NCBI GenBank assembly: GCA_029210125.1
Contig: JARGPR010000012.1
Location: 1 to 64,000, forward strand
DNA: 64,000 bases
Source: Pseudomonadales bacterium
GTDB taxonomy: Bacteria > Pseudomonadota > Gammaproteobacteria > Pseudomonadales > JAHRWD01
Direction of reading: 5' to 3'
Part shown: piece by piece, positions 9,945 to 20,006 of the stretch
Position numbering within the stretch: the first letter of the stretch is position 1
Layout: each line of letters begins with the position of its first letter
The notes under the pieces: generated by a model
Told to the model about the DNA's origin: nothing
Databases searched by the model: none
What the model saw: only the letters and a program-made list of their open reading frames with translations
Program-made: the position numbers and the translations under genes

Positions 9945-10576
9945 CTGCTCGACGCTGTGCTGGTTTGGGGTGCAAGCGCGAGTGCTTGTTCTATTTGTGG
10001 GATCAGTTCACGCATCGCTTTGCCGCGGTGGCTGATCTCATTCTTCTTCTCTTTACTGAGTTGGGCTGCACTGCAATCCAGTTCGGGAACATAAAAAATT
10101 GGATCATAGCCAAAGCCCGAATCTCCCTGGGGCGACTCAAGGATTTCACCGCGCCAGATTCCCTGGCAGATCAGTGGTGATGGGTCCATTGGGCTGCGTA
10201 GAAAAACCAGCACACAAATATAGTATGCGCTGCGCTGCCCGGCAGGTAGATCTTCCATCGCCAATAGAAGTTTTTCATAATTATTTTGATCGGTGGTGTT
10301 GGCGCCGCCAAACCGTGCGGAATAAATGCCCGGTGCGCCGTTGAGCGCATCCACAACTAATCCTGAATCATCGGCAATGGCTGGCATACCAGAACAGCGG
10401 GCAGCATTTCGTGCCTTGATCAGGGCGTTTTCAACGAAGGTATGTCCCGTTTCCGCGACATCGGGTACCGAGAGATTTTGCTGGCCGATAATACTGATGT
10501 CGTGATGTCCAGCAAACAGTTGCTGGAATTCATCGATCTTGCCCTGGTTGCTGCTGGCGATAATAATATTTTTCAT
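9932..10576 (-). CDS. rdgB: RdgB, dITP/XTP pyrophosphatase
   Basis: RdgB removes non-canonical purine nucleotides (dITP, XTP) from the nucleotide pool. The 214-aa protein shows SSNQGKIDEF at the N-terminus, ADDSGLVVDALNGAPG and YSARFGG near residues 68-91, GDSGFGYDPIF, and SHRGKA near the C-terminus, all family hallmarks. The C-terminal tail of about 18 residues (ALAPQTSTASSSCCH) is extra and low complexity. It overlaps hemW by 13 bp. Confidence 0.96.
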   Translation of the reverse strand: MKNIIIASSNQGKIDEFQQLFAGHHDISIIGQQNLSVPDVAETGHTFVENALIKARNAARCSGMPAIADDSGLVVDALNGAPGIYSARFGGANTTDQNNYEKLLLAMEDLPAGQRSAYYICVLVFLRSPMDPSPLICQGIWRGEILESPQGDSGFGYDPIFYVPELDCSAAQLSKEKKNEISHRGKAMRELIPQIEQALALAPQTSTASSSCCH

Positions 10577-10619
10577 GCGGTTAATTTGCCTTGTTCTCGT
10601 GGAACGTTCTCAACGAAAT

Positions 10620-11078
10620 CTATCTCTTTGGTTCAAAATAGAGTTGTTGGCTGAAGCTTAGTTTCCGAACCGGTTGTGAGGTATCGGGTTGAAATGTGAG
10701 ATCAAATTTTAAGGTTTCTCGGTCAGTAAATCGCAGGTTGGCGAGATAATAGATCGCATCGCCCTCGACCACACGTTTGAAATCAAGGGTTTGTTTTTGC
10801 TGGGCGAGGTTAGTAAAACTACCACGAACCGCTGCACTCACGGCTTTGTTTGGACCCTGGGTAGCGGTTTTTAATACGCTGATATTCAATACTGCTCTGT
10901 TGCGTGCACGCTCCAGTTCGTAGTGCTGCGCGATTTCAGACTGCAACAATTCGCTACTAAAGACGATGTAGTGAATTTGGTAGTCACCAAAGGTCTCAAA
11001 TTGTTCGGCCTGTGCTGAGTTGATCAATGGGAGCAATACACACGTCAAGATCCACTTTGAGTAGTTGAATTTTTTCAT
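10620..11078 (-). CDS. DUF4426 secreted protein
   Basis: This is a 152-aa protein with a clear signal peptide (hydrophobic ILTCVLLPLINSAQA, cleavage likely after AQA near residue 24). The mature part begins EQFETFGDYQIHY, a pattern of the DUF4426 family often found next to metW in pseudomonads. Function is unknown. Its ATG overlaps the metW stop by 4 bp (ATGA), so it is the third gene of a metX-metW operon. Confidence 0.85.
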   Translation of the reverse strand: MKKFNYSKWILTCVLLPLINSAQAEQFETFGDYQIHYIVFSSELLQSEIAQHYELERARNRAVLNISVLKTATQGPNKAVSAAVRGSFTNLAQQKQTLDFKRVVEGDAIYYLANLRFTDRETLKFDLTFQPDTSQPVRKLSFSQQLYFEPKR

Positions 11079-11665
11079 CGCGTTAACCTGTAGATTGCAA
11101 TTTCACTGAGTAGGTTCGGGTAAAGTCTCATCCATCGGGAGCTATTGTGATTGTGATCCACGACACGATGGTCGAGGATTTGATAGTTCTTATCCCTACA
11201 GAGCTGCTCGAAATCACGGATGGTACAAAAATGGATGTTGGGGGTGTTGTACCAGTTGTAGGGTAGAAAATCAGACACGGGCATGGTGCCCTTGCCGGCC
11301 AGGGCTAGTCTGCAGCGCCAATAACCAAAGTTTGGAAAGGTCACCACAACCTGTTTTCCAATCCGTAACATCTCTGCAAGAACGTGATCCGGGCGACGAA
11401 CTGCCTGCAGCGCTAGTGACATAATGACGGTATCAAAGCTGTTGTCACGGAAGTTTGATAGACCATGGTCAAGATTTTGTTCGACCACGTTAACACCCTT
11501 GCGGATGCACTCGGTGATCTCAGGTTGGTCGATTTCGATGCCCAGGCCATAGATATTTTTCTGTTGCTTTAGCTGTTGTAGAAGGCTGCCGTCCCCGCAA
11601 CCAAGGTCGAGTATACGGGCATTCTGGTTGACCCATTGCTGGATAATGGCTTGATCAGGTCTCAT
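11075..11665 (-). CDS. metW: MetW, methionine biosynthesis methyltransferase-fold protein
   Basis: This 196-aa protein has a SAM-dependent methyltransferase fold ([14 protein letters not shown] near residue 16, then [13 protein letters not shown] and [13 protein letters not shown]). MetW is coupled to MetX in homoserine activation and has been reported to be needed for MetX activity in some proteobacteria. A longer open frame runs upstream inside metX, but the start MRPDQAII at 11665 gives the usual length and an ATGA overlap with the metX stop, so it is chosen. Confidence 0.95.
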   Translation of the reverse strand: MRPDQAIIQQWVNQNARILDLGCGDGSLLQQLKQQKNIYGLGIEIDQPEITECIRKGVNVVEQNLDHGLSNFRDNSFDTVIMSLALQAVRRPDHVLAEMLRIGKQVVVTFPNFGYWRCRLALAGKGTMPVSDFLPYNWYNTPNIHFCTIRDFEQLCRDKNYQILDHRVVDHNHNSSRWMRLYPNLLSEIAIYRLTR

Positions 11666-12813
11666 TTTGCGGAAACCTCCGTGGCAACATTTTGCATATA
11701 GGCAGTAAATAACTCCTGGTATCGGGCAATCGGTAACAGGAATGCATCGTGTCCCTGGGATGCTTCGATCTCTGCGTAGGCAACGTCTCTGCCCGCCTCG
11801 ACCAGCGCGTCGACGATTTCGACGGAACGTTCTGGTGAGAAGCGCCAATCGGTGGTGAAGGAAACCAACAAAAATTTACATTCGGTCTTAGCCATTGCGG
11901 CACCCAGATCACCGGAAAAATCTTCAGTAATATCAAAATAATCCAGTGCGCGGGTCATCAGCAAATAGGTGTTCGCATCGAAGCTTTCTGAAAATACTTC
12001 GCCCTGGTAACGCAGGTAACTTTCAACCTGAAACTGTGCGCCGTAATCATAATTGATGTGTTCAGTGCGCAGTTCGCGGCCAAATTTACTACCCATTGCA
12101 TCGTCGGAAAGGTAAGTGATGTGGCCGACCATTCGAGCCAGTGATACGCCGGTGCGGGGTAGGGTGTTCTTTTCCAGATAGTGACCATCGTGAAATTCAG
12201 GATCACTTAAAATTGCCTGCCGTGCGACTTCGTTAAAGGCGATATTCTGCGCCGAAAGCCGCGGTGCTGCGGCAATCACTACTGCGTGGCGGATACGGTC
12301 GGGCAGATCCACAGCCCATTGCAGGGCTTGCATGCCCCCAAGGCTGCCGCCAATAACCGCAGCCCATTGTTGAATGCCTAGGCGATCAGCCAATCGAGCC
12401 TGGCTATGCATCCAGTCCCGGGTGGTGACCAGCGGGAAATCCGGGCCGTAATATTTGCCGGTTTCGGCATTCATGGAGGTTGGCCCGGTGCTCCCGTGGC
12501 AACCACCTAAATTATTCGGTGAGACCACAAAAAAATGATTGGTGTCGATCGCTTTTCCAGGCCCGATATATTGATCCCACCAACCGGGCTTTTTGTCATC
12601 CATCGAATGATAGCCCGCCGCATGATGGCTACCGCTAAGGGCGTGACATATCAAAATAGCATTGGATGCCTCGCTGTTGAGCTCGCCATAGGTTTCGTAA
12701 ACCAGCTCGTATTGTGTCAGCGTGCGGCCGCAGGAGAGCTGCAATGGCTGATCAAAGAAGAGGGTTTGCGGCACGACAATACCTACAGAGTTGTCGGGGA
12801 TGGTTTCGGGCAT
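11662..12813 (-). CDS. metX: MetX, homoserine O-succinyltransferase (MetXS type)
   Basis: MetX activates homoserine in the first committed step of methionine synthesis. The 383-aa alpha/beta-hydrolase protein has the nucleophile in GGSLGGMQ (Ser157), the Asp in FTTDWRFSP and the His in SQGHDAFLL. The segment [14 protein letters not shown] resembles gammaproteobacterial enzymes that use succinyl-CoA, rather than the CHALTGDAHVAG pattern of acetyltransferases; this is an inference from family knowledge. It leads the operon metX-metW-DUF4426, with rdgB and hemW following within 45 bp. Confidence 0.95.
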   Translation of the reverse strand: MPETIPDNSVGIVVPQTLFFDQPLQLSCGRTLTQYELVYETYGELNSEASNAILICHALSGSHHAAGYHSMDDKKPGWWDQYIGPGKAIDTNHFFVVSPNNLGGCHGSTGPTSMNAETGKYYGPDFPLVTTRDWMHSQARLADRLGIQQWAAVIGGSLGGMQALQWAVDLPDRIRHAVVIAAAPRLSAQNIAFNEVARQAILSDPEFHDGHYLEKNTLPRTGVSLARMVGHITYLSDDAMGSKFGRELRTEHINYDYGAQFQVESYLRYQGEVFSESFDANTYLLMTRALDYFDITEDFSGDLGAAMAKTECKFLLVSFTTDWRFSPERSVEIVDALVEAGRDVAYAEIEASQGHDAFLLPIARYQELFTAYMQNVATEVSAK

Positions 12814-12918
12814 TGGTTAGATCATTCAAAAGGGGTGACAATAAGACCGGCCAGTCTAGTGATTGCACACAGTTCAGGCAAGAGTAATTAGAGCAGGCTC
12901 AAAAGTGTCGGCGTTCAG

Positions 12919-13230
12919 CTAGGATACCAGGCCGTTTTTAACGGTTTTTAGCTCCGGAATTGATGTTGGAATCCGGGTCGGATTTTTAATTAAAATTCGC
13001 TTGTTTCGATGGGTTTGACCGCTGATGATCTGGATGCTTTTCTTGGGCACCTTAAACTGTTTGGCGAGAAATTGAATCAGATACAGGTTCGCTTTGTTGT
13101 CAACTGGCGGCGCTTGAATCCGGATTTTTAGCAGGTCGCCCTGTATCCCGACGAATTCATCCTTTGATGCGCGGGGCTGAAGTCGACAGGACAGCAGTAA
13201 GTTCTGATCCTGCCATTGAAAGAACCCCAT
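12919..13230 (-). CDS. yggU: YggU, DUF167 family protein
   Basis: This is a 103-aa protein with the DUF167 pattern: LLLSCRLQPRASKDEFVGI, then IRIQAPPVDNKANLYLIQFLAKQFKVPKKSIQIISGQTHRNKRI (segments read with conserved VDNKAN and G..R.K). Its cellular role is unknown. It lies directly downstream of yggT on the same strand, the usual pair in proteobacteria. The C-terminal 20 residues are variable. Confidence 0.92.
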   Translation of the reverse strand: MGFFQWQDQNLLLSCRLQPRASKDEFVGIQGDLLKIRIQAPPVDNKANLYLIQFLAKQFKVPKKSIQIISGQTHRNKRILIKNPTRIPTSIPELKTVKNGLVS

Positions 13231-13278
13231 CAGTTTAGTCGTCGGAGCAGTGGTTGAGCTCTCGAAGAAATGGTTTCG

Positions 13279-13872
13279 CTACAGTCCCATGATCAGGCCG
13301 CGAGGAACCTGAAACATGATTGCCAGGTTACGTACCACAAGTATTTCCAGCAGGTTAATTGCGATAAATACGAAAATGGGTGAAAGATCCAAGCCGCCAA
13401 TGGGTGGGATTAAGCGTTGAACCGGCCGCATGATTGGATCGGTAATTTGTCGCAGTAAATCTACCACAGGATTTCGGCTTTGGGGGGCAACCCAGCTCAG
13501 TATGATCATGATGATGACTGCAAAAAAAGCGATATTAAGAAGCAACGAAGCAAAACCTACAATCGACCACAGTAGTGGTTGCAGCAGATTGGGCATGGTC
13601 CAGCCGGCAATCAAAATGATCAGATAAATCCCGGCGGTTTGAACCAGTAGAGCCAGTACAATTGAGGCCAGGTCGATTCCACCGTAGCCTGGGATCACGC
13701 GGCGAAGGGGTTTGAGTAATGGGTCCGTGACTTTGACAAAGAACTGACTGACGGGATTATAAAAGTCGGCCCGTACAAGCTGCAGCACAAAACGAATGAC
13801 GACAGCCATCAGGTATAGATTAAAAAGCGTCTGAACCAGGTAAATACCGGCCTGTGATAGCGGCTGACCCAT
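13279..13872 (-). CDS. yggT: YggT family membrane protein
   Basis: This is a 197-aa inner-membrane protein made of two repeats of the YGGT domain. Each repeat has two membrane segments and a conserved loop (TDPLLKPLRRVIPGYGGIDL and TDPIMRPVQRLIPPIGGLDL). YggT proteins have been linked to osmotic or ion tolerance and to division-site assembly, but the mechanism is uncertain. The frame is open further upstream to 13950. The ATG at 13872 (MGQPLSQAG) follows a good AAGGA and gives the normal length. proC, often upstream, is absent here. Confidence 0.93.
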   Translation of the reverse strand: MGQPLSQAGIYLVQTLFNLYLMAVVIRFVLQLVRADFYNPVSQFFVKVTDPLLKPLRRVIPGYGGIDLASIVLALLVQTAGIYLIILIAGWTMPNLLQPLLWSIVGFASLLLNIAFFAVIIMIILSWVAPQSRNPVVDLLRQITDPIMRPVQRLIPPIGGLDLSPIFVFIAINLLEILVVRNLAIMFQVPRGLIMGL

Positions 13873-14073
13873 GGTGGAATCCTTATAAGGTAGATGATTG
13901 GTGAGATTATAAGATGATTTTGTCAGCTTAGAAAATTTCTTGAATATCAATATTGAGGCAATGCTCAGTCCAAAGGTAAAGCACCCGTGTCATGAATTAG
14001 GTTAAAATGCCCATCATTGCGCACCTCAGTTTTAATTTTTCTTTATTGCCCAGTAGCTGCCATTTTCTGATTT

Positions 14074-14628
14074 ATGGATATTCTGTCAAACCCAAATAAC
14101 CCTTTGCAGTTGTCGATGGCACCCTTTGAGCTACATTCCTGGATAACAGATAACGGTTCACTAACCCAAAAATTAGTTGCCGCGAGTGATGGAGAGTTTG
14201 AGGTACGGGTGCTGCAAGAAAAATGGCAGGTTGTTCGTGACGCGGAAGAACGCAAATTGCTCGGGCTGGATAGCGATGATGAAGCGCTCGTAAGAGAGGT
14301 GGCTCTTTGTTGTTTCGGTTCGCCCTGGGTTTACGCAAGAAGTGTATTGCCCGCCACGACGTTGGTCGGCCCCGAAAAACAATTGCAATTTTTAGATAAT
14401 AAACCACTCGGGGCTTTGTTGTTTACGCACCCCGATATGCGACGAGGATCGATTCACCTTTCACGCTTGAGCGCTGAAATAGTGAATCAACGACTTGGTG
14501 CAGCGTTTTGTGAGGGATTGACTGAACCTGTTTGGGGACGCGCATCGCTGTTTTTTTTGTCGGATAAACCATTGCTGGTGAGTGAGTATTTCTTGCCAGT
14601 GGTGTATCGAACACTAAGCAGGCCATGA
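14074..14628 (+). CDS. ubiC: UbiC, chorismate lyase
   Basis: UbiC removes pyruvate from chorismate to give 4-hydroxybenzoate, the ring precursor of ubiquinone. The 184-aa protein shows the family order: WITDNGSLTQKL, VLQEKWQ, LLGLDSDDEALVREVALCC, PWVYARSVLP (the substrate Arg region), PLGALLF and WGRASLFFLSDKPLLVSEYFLP near the C-terminus. It stands alone on the plus strand; ubiA, its usual partner, is not in the next genes. Confidence 0.95.
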   Translation: MDILSNPNNPLQLSMAPFELHSWITDNGSLTQKLVAASDGEFEVRVLQEKWQVVRDAEERKLLGLDSDDEALVREVALCCFGSPWVYARSVLPATTLVGPEKQLQFLDNKPLGALLFTHPDMRRGSIHLSRLSAEIVNQRLGAAFCEGLTEPVWGRASLFFLSDKPLLVSEYFLPVVYRTLSRP

Positions 14629-14755
14629 TAGCGTTATAGCTTATAGATCTAAGCTGAGTTATATCTGGCTCGACGCTGTCATCTCAAGTATTATCGCGCG
14701 TTGTTTTATTTATGATCAATCCAATAAATTACCAGGCGATGAACGTTGTTGAGCC

Positions 14756-16813
14756 ATGAGTACTGAATACCCAGAATCGGCGAAAGCGATACCTGTTGAG
14801 GTGTTGGAAAGCATAGGCGATGTTGTAGTCACCTTTGATCCTCAGGGGCAGCTAAACGCCTGTAGTCCAGCTGCAATAGCGTTATTGGGCCTGGGTCGTT
14901 CTGAGCGCAGGGGCGTCAACATTGTTGATATCCTTACGACTGCAGAAGGCCCGGTAGATATACCATTGCTTTGTAATGCTGAACAAACTTTGCAGCTAAA
15001 CGTTCTGGATTGTGAGCAGCGCTGGATACCCATGGAAGTGGCGATTACACCCATGCAGCGCGGTGGCATGCAGTGGTATGTCGCATTGCTTCGGCAAGAT
15101 GTGGCGCACGCCGAATTTTCACCCGAGTTAAATTCCTTCAGTAAGTTAATATCCCGTACCTTTGACCAGGTGGAAGATGCCATCGTTATTCTCTCTCCTG
15201 ATGGTGAGCTGAACTATGTGAATGCCAGTGCCCGTCAGTGGATTTTCGAAGATGCGGAGACAATGAAGGGTTGGGCATCTGGTAAACTGGCTTCTACCAT
15301 TGAGGATGAGTTTGGTGAACCTATTTTTGATTTCTTCGAATTTATCCAGAAGAAATTAGCACTTGGTCAAATGGTATTTAAGGCGACGGTTACCAATCGG
15401 TTTGGAACGGAGCGGCGAGTTTCTGCTCAGCTGATTGCCCAGTATCCGGAGAACTATGGCTTTGGGCAAGTTGTTCTGGTATTGAAAGATATTACCCGCG
15501 CATTTGAATTTTCACACCTTCTTAGTTACCAGGCCACCCACGATGCGTTGACCGGTTGTTACAATCGCAAAGCACTTGAATCTGAAATACGCGCTTTTTT
15601 ATTGACCGGCTCAGAGCAAGAGCCAGGCACCCTGAGTCTGCTTCGCTTTGATCAGTTGGATCTCATTATTAATGACTGTGGTTACGCTGCTGAGACGGAG
15701 GTTTTGTGTCAGCTGAAGGCGTTAATTCAGCCTTATGTTACCGACACCGATCTATTAGCTCGGCTGCGTGCTGGTGAATTTGGACTAATTTTCCACAACA
15801 GCTTACCGGAGCAAACTCAGGCGGTTATTGAGGACCTCGTGGAGCAGGTACGAAAGTATCGCTTTCAGTATCAGGGTGTCGATTATGGTGTGGGTGTAAA
15901 TGCCGGCATTGTTCCTATTATTCCTAATTCGGATTCCCTGGATGGGGTAATGATGAGCGCTTCATCCTCCCTTCAGTTGGCGCAGGAACAGGGCCGAAAT
16001 CAGGTTTGTCGGTATGGCTCAAAATCGGAAGCTGAGGGGCAACTCAGTGATCGTGGCTGGCTGGTGAAAATTCAAAGTGCGCTGGACGCGGATCGGTTGA
16101 GGGTTTTTTGTCAGCAGATCAGCCCTCTGGGAGCAAACGGTGAGCATCATTATGAAATATTGGTGCGCATGGTCAGCGAAGAGGGAGAGCTCATTCCCCC
16201 TGATGATTTTATCGGTGCTGCCGAACGTTATGGCTGGATCCGTGATATCGAATATTGGGTGATTGAGGAAACTTGCCTGTTGCTGCAATTACTGGCAGCA
16301 AAAAGCCCCGGTGATCGTTGGCACTTTTTTATCAACCTTTCAGGTAGCTCGATCGGCGATAAAAAACTTGAAGAGTTTATCGCTGAGCAGCTAATGCGGT
16401 TGAAGGATACCGGCAGTCGACTTTCATTTGAGATCACAGAGACCTCGGCGATCACCGATTTTGAAAAAGCGGCCCAGTTTATGTGGAACCTAAAGGCAGT
16501 GGGTTGTACGTTTTCGCTCGATGACTTTGGTAGTGGGTTGTCGTCGTTTTCTTACCTTCAACGGCTGCCGGTGGACTACATCAAGATCGATGGTGAATTT
16601 ATCCGCGATATCGCCGGTAATAAAATGCATCAAGTGATTGTTGAGTCGATTGTACATATTGCCCGTAAGGCAAATATGAAAACGATTGCCGAGTATGTGC
16701 AGACCCAGGAAGTGCTCGACTTGTTATCGGATATCGGGCTCGATTATGCCCAGGGTTCAGCGATTGGCATGCCGCGGCCATTAAAAAGTTTACTCAGCGG
16801 AACCGCTAATTAG
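14756..16813 (+). CDS. PAS-PAS-GGDEF(degenerate)-EAL c-di-GMP protein
   Basis: This is a 685-aa cytoplasmic protein without membrane segments. Two PAS-like regions lie at about 13-115 and 130-255, a GGDEF-type domain at about 262-425 and an EAL domain at about 435-680. The GGDEF signature reads AGEF, so cyclase activity is unlikely. The EAL domain keeps its acidic residues (EILV, NLSGSS, EITET, DDFGSG, KIDGEF, AEYV), so it may be an active c-di-GMP phosphodiesterase. The likely role is turning a PAS-sensed signal into c-di-GMP breakdown. It converges on the next gene with an 8-bp overlap of the stop regions. Confidence 0.9.
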   Translation: MSTEYPESAKAIPVEVLESIGDVVVTFDPQGQLNACSPAAIALLGLGRSERRGVNIVDILTTAEGPVDIPLLCNAEQTLQLNVLDCEQRWIPMEVAITPMQRGGMQWYVALLRQDVAHAEFSPELNSFSKLISRTFDQVEDAIVILSPDGELNYVNASARQWIFEDAETMKGWASGKLASTIEDEFGEPIFDFFEFIQKKLALGQMVFKATVTNRFGTERRVSAQLIAQYPENYGFGQVVLVLKDITRAFEFSHLLSYQATHDALTGCYNRKALESEIRAFLLTGSEQEPGTLSLLRFDQLDLIINDCGYAAETEVLCQLKALIQPYVTDTDLLARLRAGEFGLIFHNSLPEQTQAVIEDLVEQVRKYRFQYQGVDYGVGVNAGIVPIIPNSDSLDGVMMSASSSLQLAQEQGRNQVCRYGSKSEAEGQLSDRGWLVKIQSALDADRLRVFCQQISPLGANGEHHYEILVRMVSEEGELIPPDDFIGAAERYGWIRDIEYWVIEETCLLLQLLAAKSPGDRWHFFINLSGSSIGDKKLEEFIAEQLMRLKDTGSRLSFEITETSAITDFEKAAQFMWNLKAVGCTFSLDDFGSGLSSFSYLQRLPVDYIKIDGEFIRDIAGNKMHQVIVESIVHIARKANMKTIAEYVQTQEVLDLLSDIGLDYAQGSAIGMPRPLKSLLSGTAN

Positions 16814-18236
16814 CGTTCTGGAGTTCGGTCGCGCGGTTAAGGGTGAATTCAGATTGATCGGTACTCTTAGAAATTTCATCGAGCCAGCCAGCATACGAAC
16901 CCGTTAGATCGCGCAGCCGAATATTTTCAAAATAATGATCTCTCATTTGATGGATAAATCGTAGCGTTTTGAATCCGTCAAACCAGTATGAGGCCTGTTT
17001 CTGAAAAGCTAGCTGGGTAGAGCATTGCTTGAAACCATGGGTTAGAAAAGCATCCAGCTTCAGCGATGTTAAAACCACCGCCAGACGTTCAGATTGATGG
17101 GCGGCAAAATCATGCGGAAATGATTCGACCTCAGCATTTCCCCCTGCATCATCATCCAATTTTTCAATCAGCATCCTAAATGTGGCCTGCAAGCCGTGTT
17201 GTTGGTAATAGGCGCGAGCATGCCAGAGCGGAACCACCAGGTTTTGCCACCTGGCCAGATCCATAAAGGTACAGGGGTGGTAAAAAAGGTATTGCTCCTG
17301 CGGTTGCTCCAATGATCTGATGTTGTTTAGAGCAGGCCCGGTACCAAAAGGTGCTCGTGCCGAAAGCCTTGCTTCGATTCGAACTGTCGGCTCCTTCAAT
17401 GTGTGAATAGAGCCCACCTTGGCTAATTTGTTGAGTAGATAAAAATCCTCGGCCGCATTACGCTTTGGAAAGCCACGAACCTCGGCATAGCGGTTGGCAT
17501 CGACGCACATTAAACTTCCTATGGTATGAAACCCGTAGTGCGAACCGCACCATTGCAATGCTGCTACATAGTACCGAAGCTTGAATTCGTACAGGTCAAT
17601 GAGCGGTTGTATGGTAGGGTCAGAGCACCGATGTTGAAACGGGTAGATCAAGGCAGAGCTGTCTGGATGAGCCTGTGAAGACTGGAAATATCCCTTGGGC
17701 AGCTCGACGTCAGCATCTGTGGAGTGGAACCAGCGGCTCGTGATTTTTCCGTCGTGGATGAGCCTGCACGCAATATCAGCGCCGATTTTTCTGGCTAGTC
17801 CCACACCTTGATGTTGAGGTATTTGTCTGTTTTCGGAAAAACGGTCAATGACCAATAGGGCATTGTCGGTATGGGGTAGTGCGTAGAGTTGGGTTTGTTT
17901 ATCAGAGCCCCAAATAATTGGATAAAGCGCCTGCAGGTCATTCCATAACAACGAATCATTTCCCGTACCGCTTAGGGAATCAGGACTATTGATGATCAAT
18001 ATGACCAGAACCGCTCCCTTGCTTTCTTGAAAATTTAGTAGTTTCAGAACCGAATTGATCGGTTCATCATGACTGGGGACTACTAAAACATGCTGGTACT
18101 GACGCGGGAAATCGCTGAATTTTTGGGCTTCCGGCTCGCAATAGTGTTTGAGGTATTTCTTAAGTGACAAGGCAGTGTGTCGGAAAGCTGCTGACTCAGT
18201 GCAGCGCGGCCCGCGCCGGTAATTCTGCAACAACAC
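16806..18236 (-). CDS. Glycosyltransferase-like protein (GT-A fold candidate)
   Basis: This 476-aa soluble protein is not confidently assigned. About residues 45-230 look like a family-2 type GT-A domain: VLVVPSHDEP as the first strand, LLVIDR, then GLARKIGADIACRL and WFHSTDADVELP, with DADVE in the place of the DxD metal motif. The rest is helical without membrane segments. The open frame starts with an ATG inside the 3' end of miaE (41-bp overlap); a TTG about 23 codons later is an alternative. Likely co-expressed with miaE. Confidence 0.6.
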   Translation of the reverse strand: MLLQNYRRGPRCTESAAFRHTALSLKKYLKHYCEPEAQKFSDFPRQYQHVLVVPSHDEPINSVLKLLNFQESKGAVLVILIINSPDSLSGTGNDSLLWNDLQALYPIIWGSDKQTQLYALPHTDNALLVIDRFSENRQIPQHQGVGLARKIGADIACRLIHDGKITSRWFHSTDADVELPKGYFQSSQAHPDSSALIYPFQHRCSDPTIQPLIDLYEFKLRYYVAALQWCGSHYGFHTIGSLMCVDANRYAEVRGFPKRNAAEDFYLLNKLAKVGSIHTLKEPTVRIEARLSARAPFGTGPALNNIRSLEQPQEQYLFYHPCTFMDLARWQNLVVPLWHARAYYQQHGLQATFRMLIEKLDDDAGGNAEVESFPHDFAAHQSERLAVVLTSLKLDAFLTHGFKQCSTQLAFQKQASYWFDGFKTLRFIHQMRDHYFENIRLRDLTGSYAGWLDEISKSTDQSEFTLNRATELQNAN

Positions 18237-18771
18237 TGGCTTCTATATTGAGAAGTTCCTCAAGTCTCTGTTCAACATCTGCAACGGGCAGGTATTGTTT
18301 AGCCAGGTTAATAAACAGATCCTGATGGCGTCTTTCCGATTTGTGAATGGCGATATAAAACTCCTTTAGCGGGCCGTTGTCCAACGCGTCGCCGATCAAT
18401 CCAAAACGCTCGGCACCGCGGGCCTCAACAATACTTGCGATCAGTAGTTGATCAAGCATGTATTCATCCCTGCCTTTGCGAATCGATTTTCTAAATTGAT
18501 TGATATAGGGATCTTTGCTATCAGTGCCCAGAACCAGGTTACGTTTGTGGATCAGCTTGGTGACTTCGCGAAAATGGTTTAACTCCTCGATTGCGAGCTC
18601 CGTCATCGCTTTGACCAGTTCAGTACGATCCGGATAGTGGGAGAGCAAATTCACCGCCATGCCCGATGCTTTTTTTTCGCAGGATGCATGGTCTAGCAGG
18701 AAGCTATCGAAATCCTCCAGTACTGCTTCTGTCCACGAAAGAGGTGTTGCATATTTCAGATTGAATGCCAT
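18196..18771 (-). CDS. miaE: MiaE, tRNA-(2-methylthio-N6-isopentenyladenosine) hydroxylase
   Basis: MiaE is a non-heme di-iron monooxygenase that hydroxylates the isopentenyl group of ms2i6A37 in tRNAs reading UNN codons. The 191-aa ferritin-like helical protein carries the expected iron ligands: DHASCEKKASGMA, ELAIEELNHFREV and EARGAERFGLI, followed by HKSERRHQDLF. Its length is slightly short of the family norm. It lies upstream of, and overlaps, a glycosyltransferase-like gene. Confidence 0.92.
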   Translation of the reverse strand: MAFNLKYATPLSWTEAVLEDFDSFLLDHASCEKKASGMAVNLLSHYPDRTELVKAMTELAIEELNHFREVTKLIHKRNLVLGTDSKDPYINQFRKSIRKGRDEYMLDQLLIASIVEARGAERFGLIGDALDNGPLKEFYIAIHKSERRHQDLFINLAKQYLPVADVEQRLEELLNIEASVVAELPARAALH

Positions 18772-18881
18772 GTTACTGCCGGGAGAAGGGTCGAAAGGTG
18801 GGTAATTATAGAGCGAATGATCGCCGCTGGCACCTCTCAGTTTTCAGAGGGTGCCAGCGCTACAAAGCGGTATGTTGAGAC

Positions 18882-19751
18882 CTATTTAACCTTCGCTGAT
18901 CCAGGTACCGAGTACCCCTCTTCATTTCGAATGGCTTCGAGATGATCACGAATATACTCAATGCTCATATGATCCGCATCGGTTACTCCCTGGGTTTCCG
19001 CCACGAACACTCGTGCGACGTGTCCCGAGGCTGCGGCATAGATTTCGCCACTGACTTCACTGCTTTCATGACAAAGGTAAGCCACGATAGGTGAGACCAG
19101 CGCCGGGTCCATGCCATCGGCTCGATCACCCAGCAGATCAACGGTCATCCGAGTTTTTGCGCCGGGCGCAAGGGTATTTACCTTAATGTTGTATTTGGCA
19201 CCTTCAATGGCCAGGGTGTTGCTGAGTCCAACAATACCCATTTTCGCTGCTGAGTAGTTGGCCTGACCAAAGTTGCCGTATAAACCGGATGATGATGAAG
19301 TGTTGATGATACGGCCGTAGTTTTGCTCCCGCATGATCTCCCATGCCGCGTGGGTAGGCCAGACACAACCCTTCAAATGAACGTCAATTACGGGATCAAA
19401 TAGCTCGGGCGTCATATTGCGAAAGGATTTGTCCCGCAGGATTCCAGCGTTATTGACGATAATATGGATGCCACCGAAGCTATCCGTTGCTGTTTTGACC
19501 ATTGCGATGCCGCCGGCCTGGGTCGCTACGGTATTGGAATCCGCTACGGCTTCGCCACCGGCCGCTTTAATCTCTGCTACTACTTCTTCTGCAGGGCTTA
19601 GGGACGAGCCGGTTCCATCTACACTTCCGCCCAGATCGTTTACCACGACCTTTGCTCCCCTTGAAGCCAGCAAGAGTGCGTGGGCGCGTCCTAGTCCGCC
19701 ACCGGCTCCCGTGACGATAGCGACTTTTCCATCAAATCTTAGCTCTGACAT
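18882..19751 (-). CDS. Short-chain dehydrogenase related to the MFE-2 hydroxyacyl-CoA dehydrogenase domain
   Basis: This is a 289-aa SDR with a TGAGGGLG nucleotide-binding motif, VVVNDLGGS, the NNAG motif and the catalytic Ser...YSAAK (YxxxK). The NDLGGS sequence and the long insertion after it are typical of the (3R)-hydroxyacyl-CoA dehydrogenase part of MFE-2-like proteins, so the substrate may be an acyl-CoA or steroid intermediate. The frame extends to 19763, but GGAG lies between the two Met codons, so MSELRF at 19751 is preferred. A close paralogue is at 37368. Confidence 0.88.
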   Translation of the reverse strand: MSELRFDGKVAIVTGAGGGLGRAHALLLASRGAKVVVNDLGGSVDGTGSSLSPAEEVVAEIKAAGGEAVADSNTVATQAGGIAMVKTATDSFGGIHIIVNNAGILRDKSFRNMTPELFDPVIDVHLKGCVWPTHAAWEIMREQNYGRIINTSSSSGLYGNFGQANYSAAKMGIVGLSNTLAIEGAKYNIKVNTLAPGAKTRMTVDLLGDRADGMDPALVSPIVAYLCHESSEVSGEIYAAASGHVARVFVAETQGVTDADHMSIEYIRDHLEAIRNEEGYSVPGSAKVK

Positions 19752-20006
19752 ATTGCTCTCCATTTATTATTATTTATTTTGGTATCAATCATCGAACAGC
19801 GGGTCGCAATTTTTAGCTCAATGTATGCAATAATTCAGGTATTTTGCAGATAGTGAGACCGTTATCGTGAATGGCAACGTGCTGTCGCAGGTTATATTCC
19901 TTGTTTTAATTGCAGCCTTCAAGTCGTGGCGTAGTTTTTATCCCCTGGCAGTGACGGTTTAGTCTGGCCAAATATTGATTAGGAGCTATATTTGTAGGAG
20001 GGTTCA

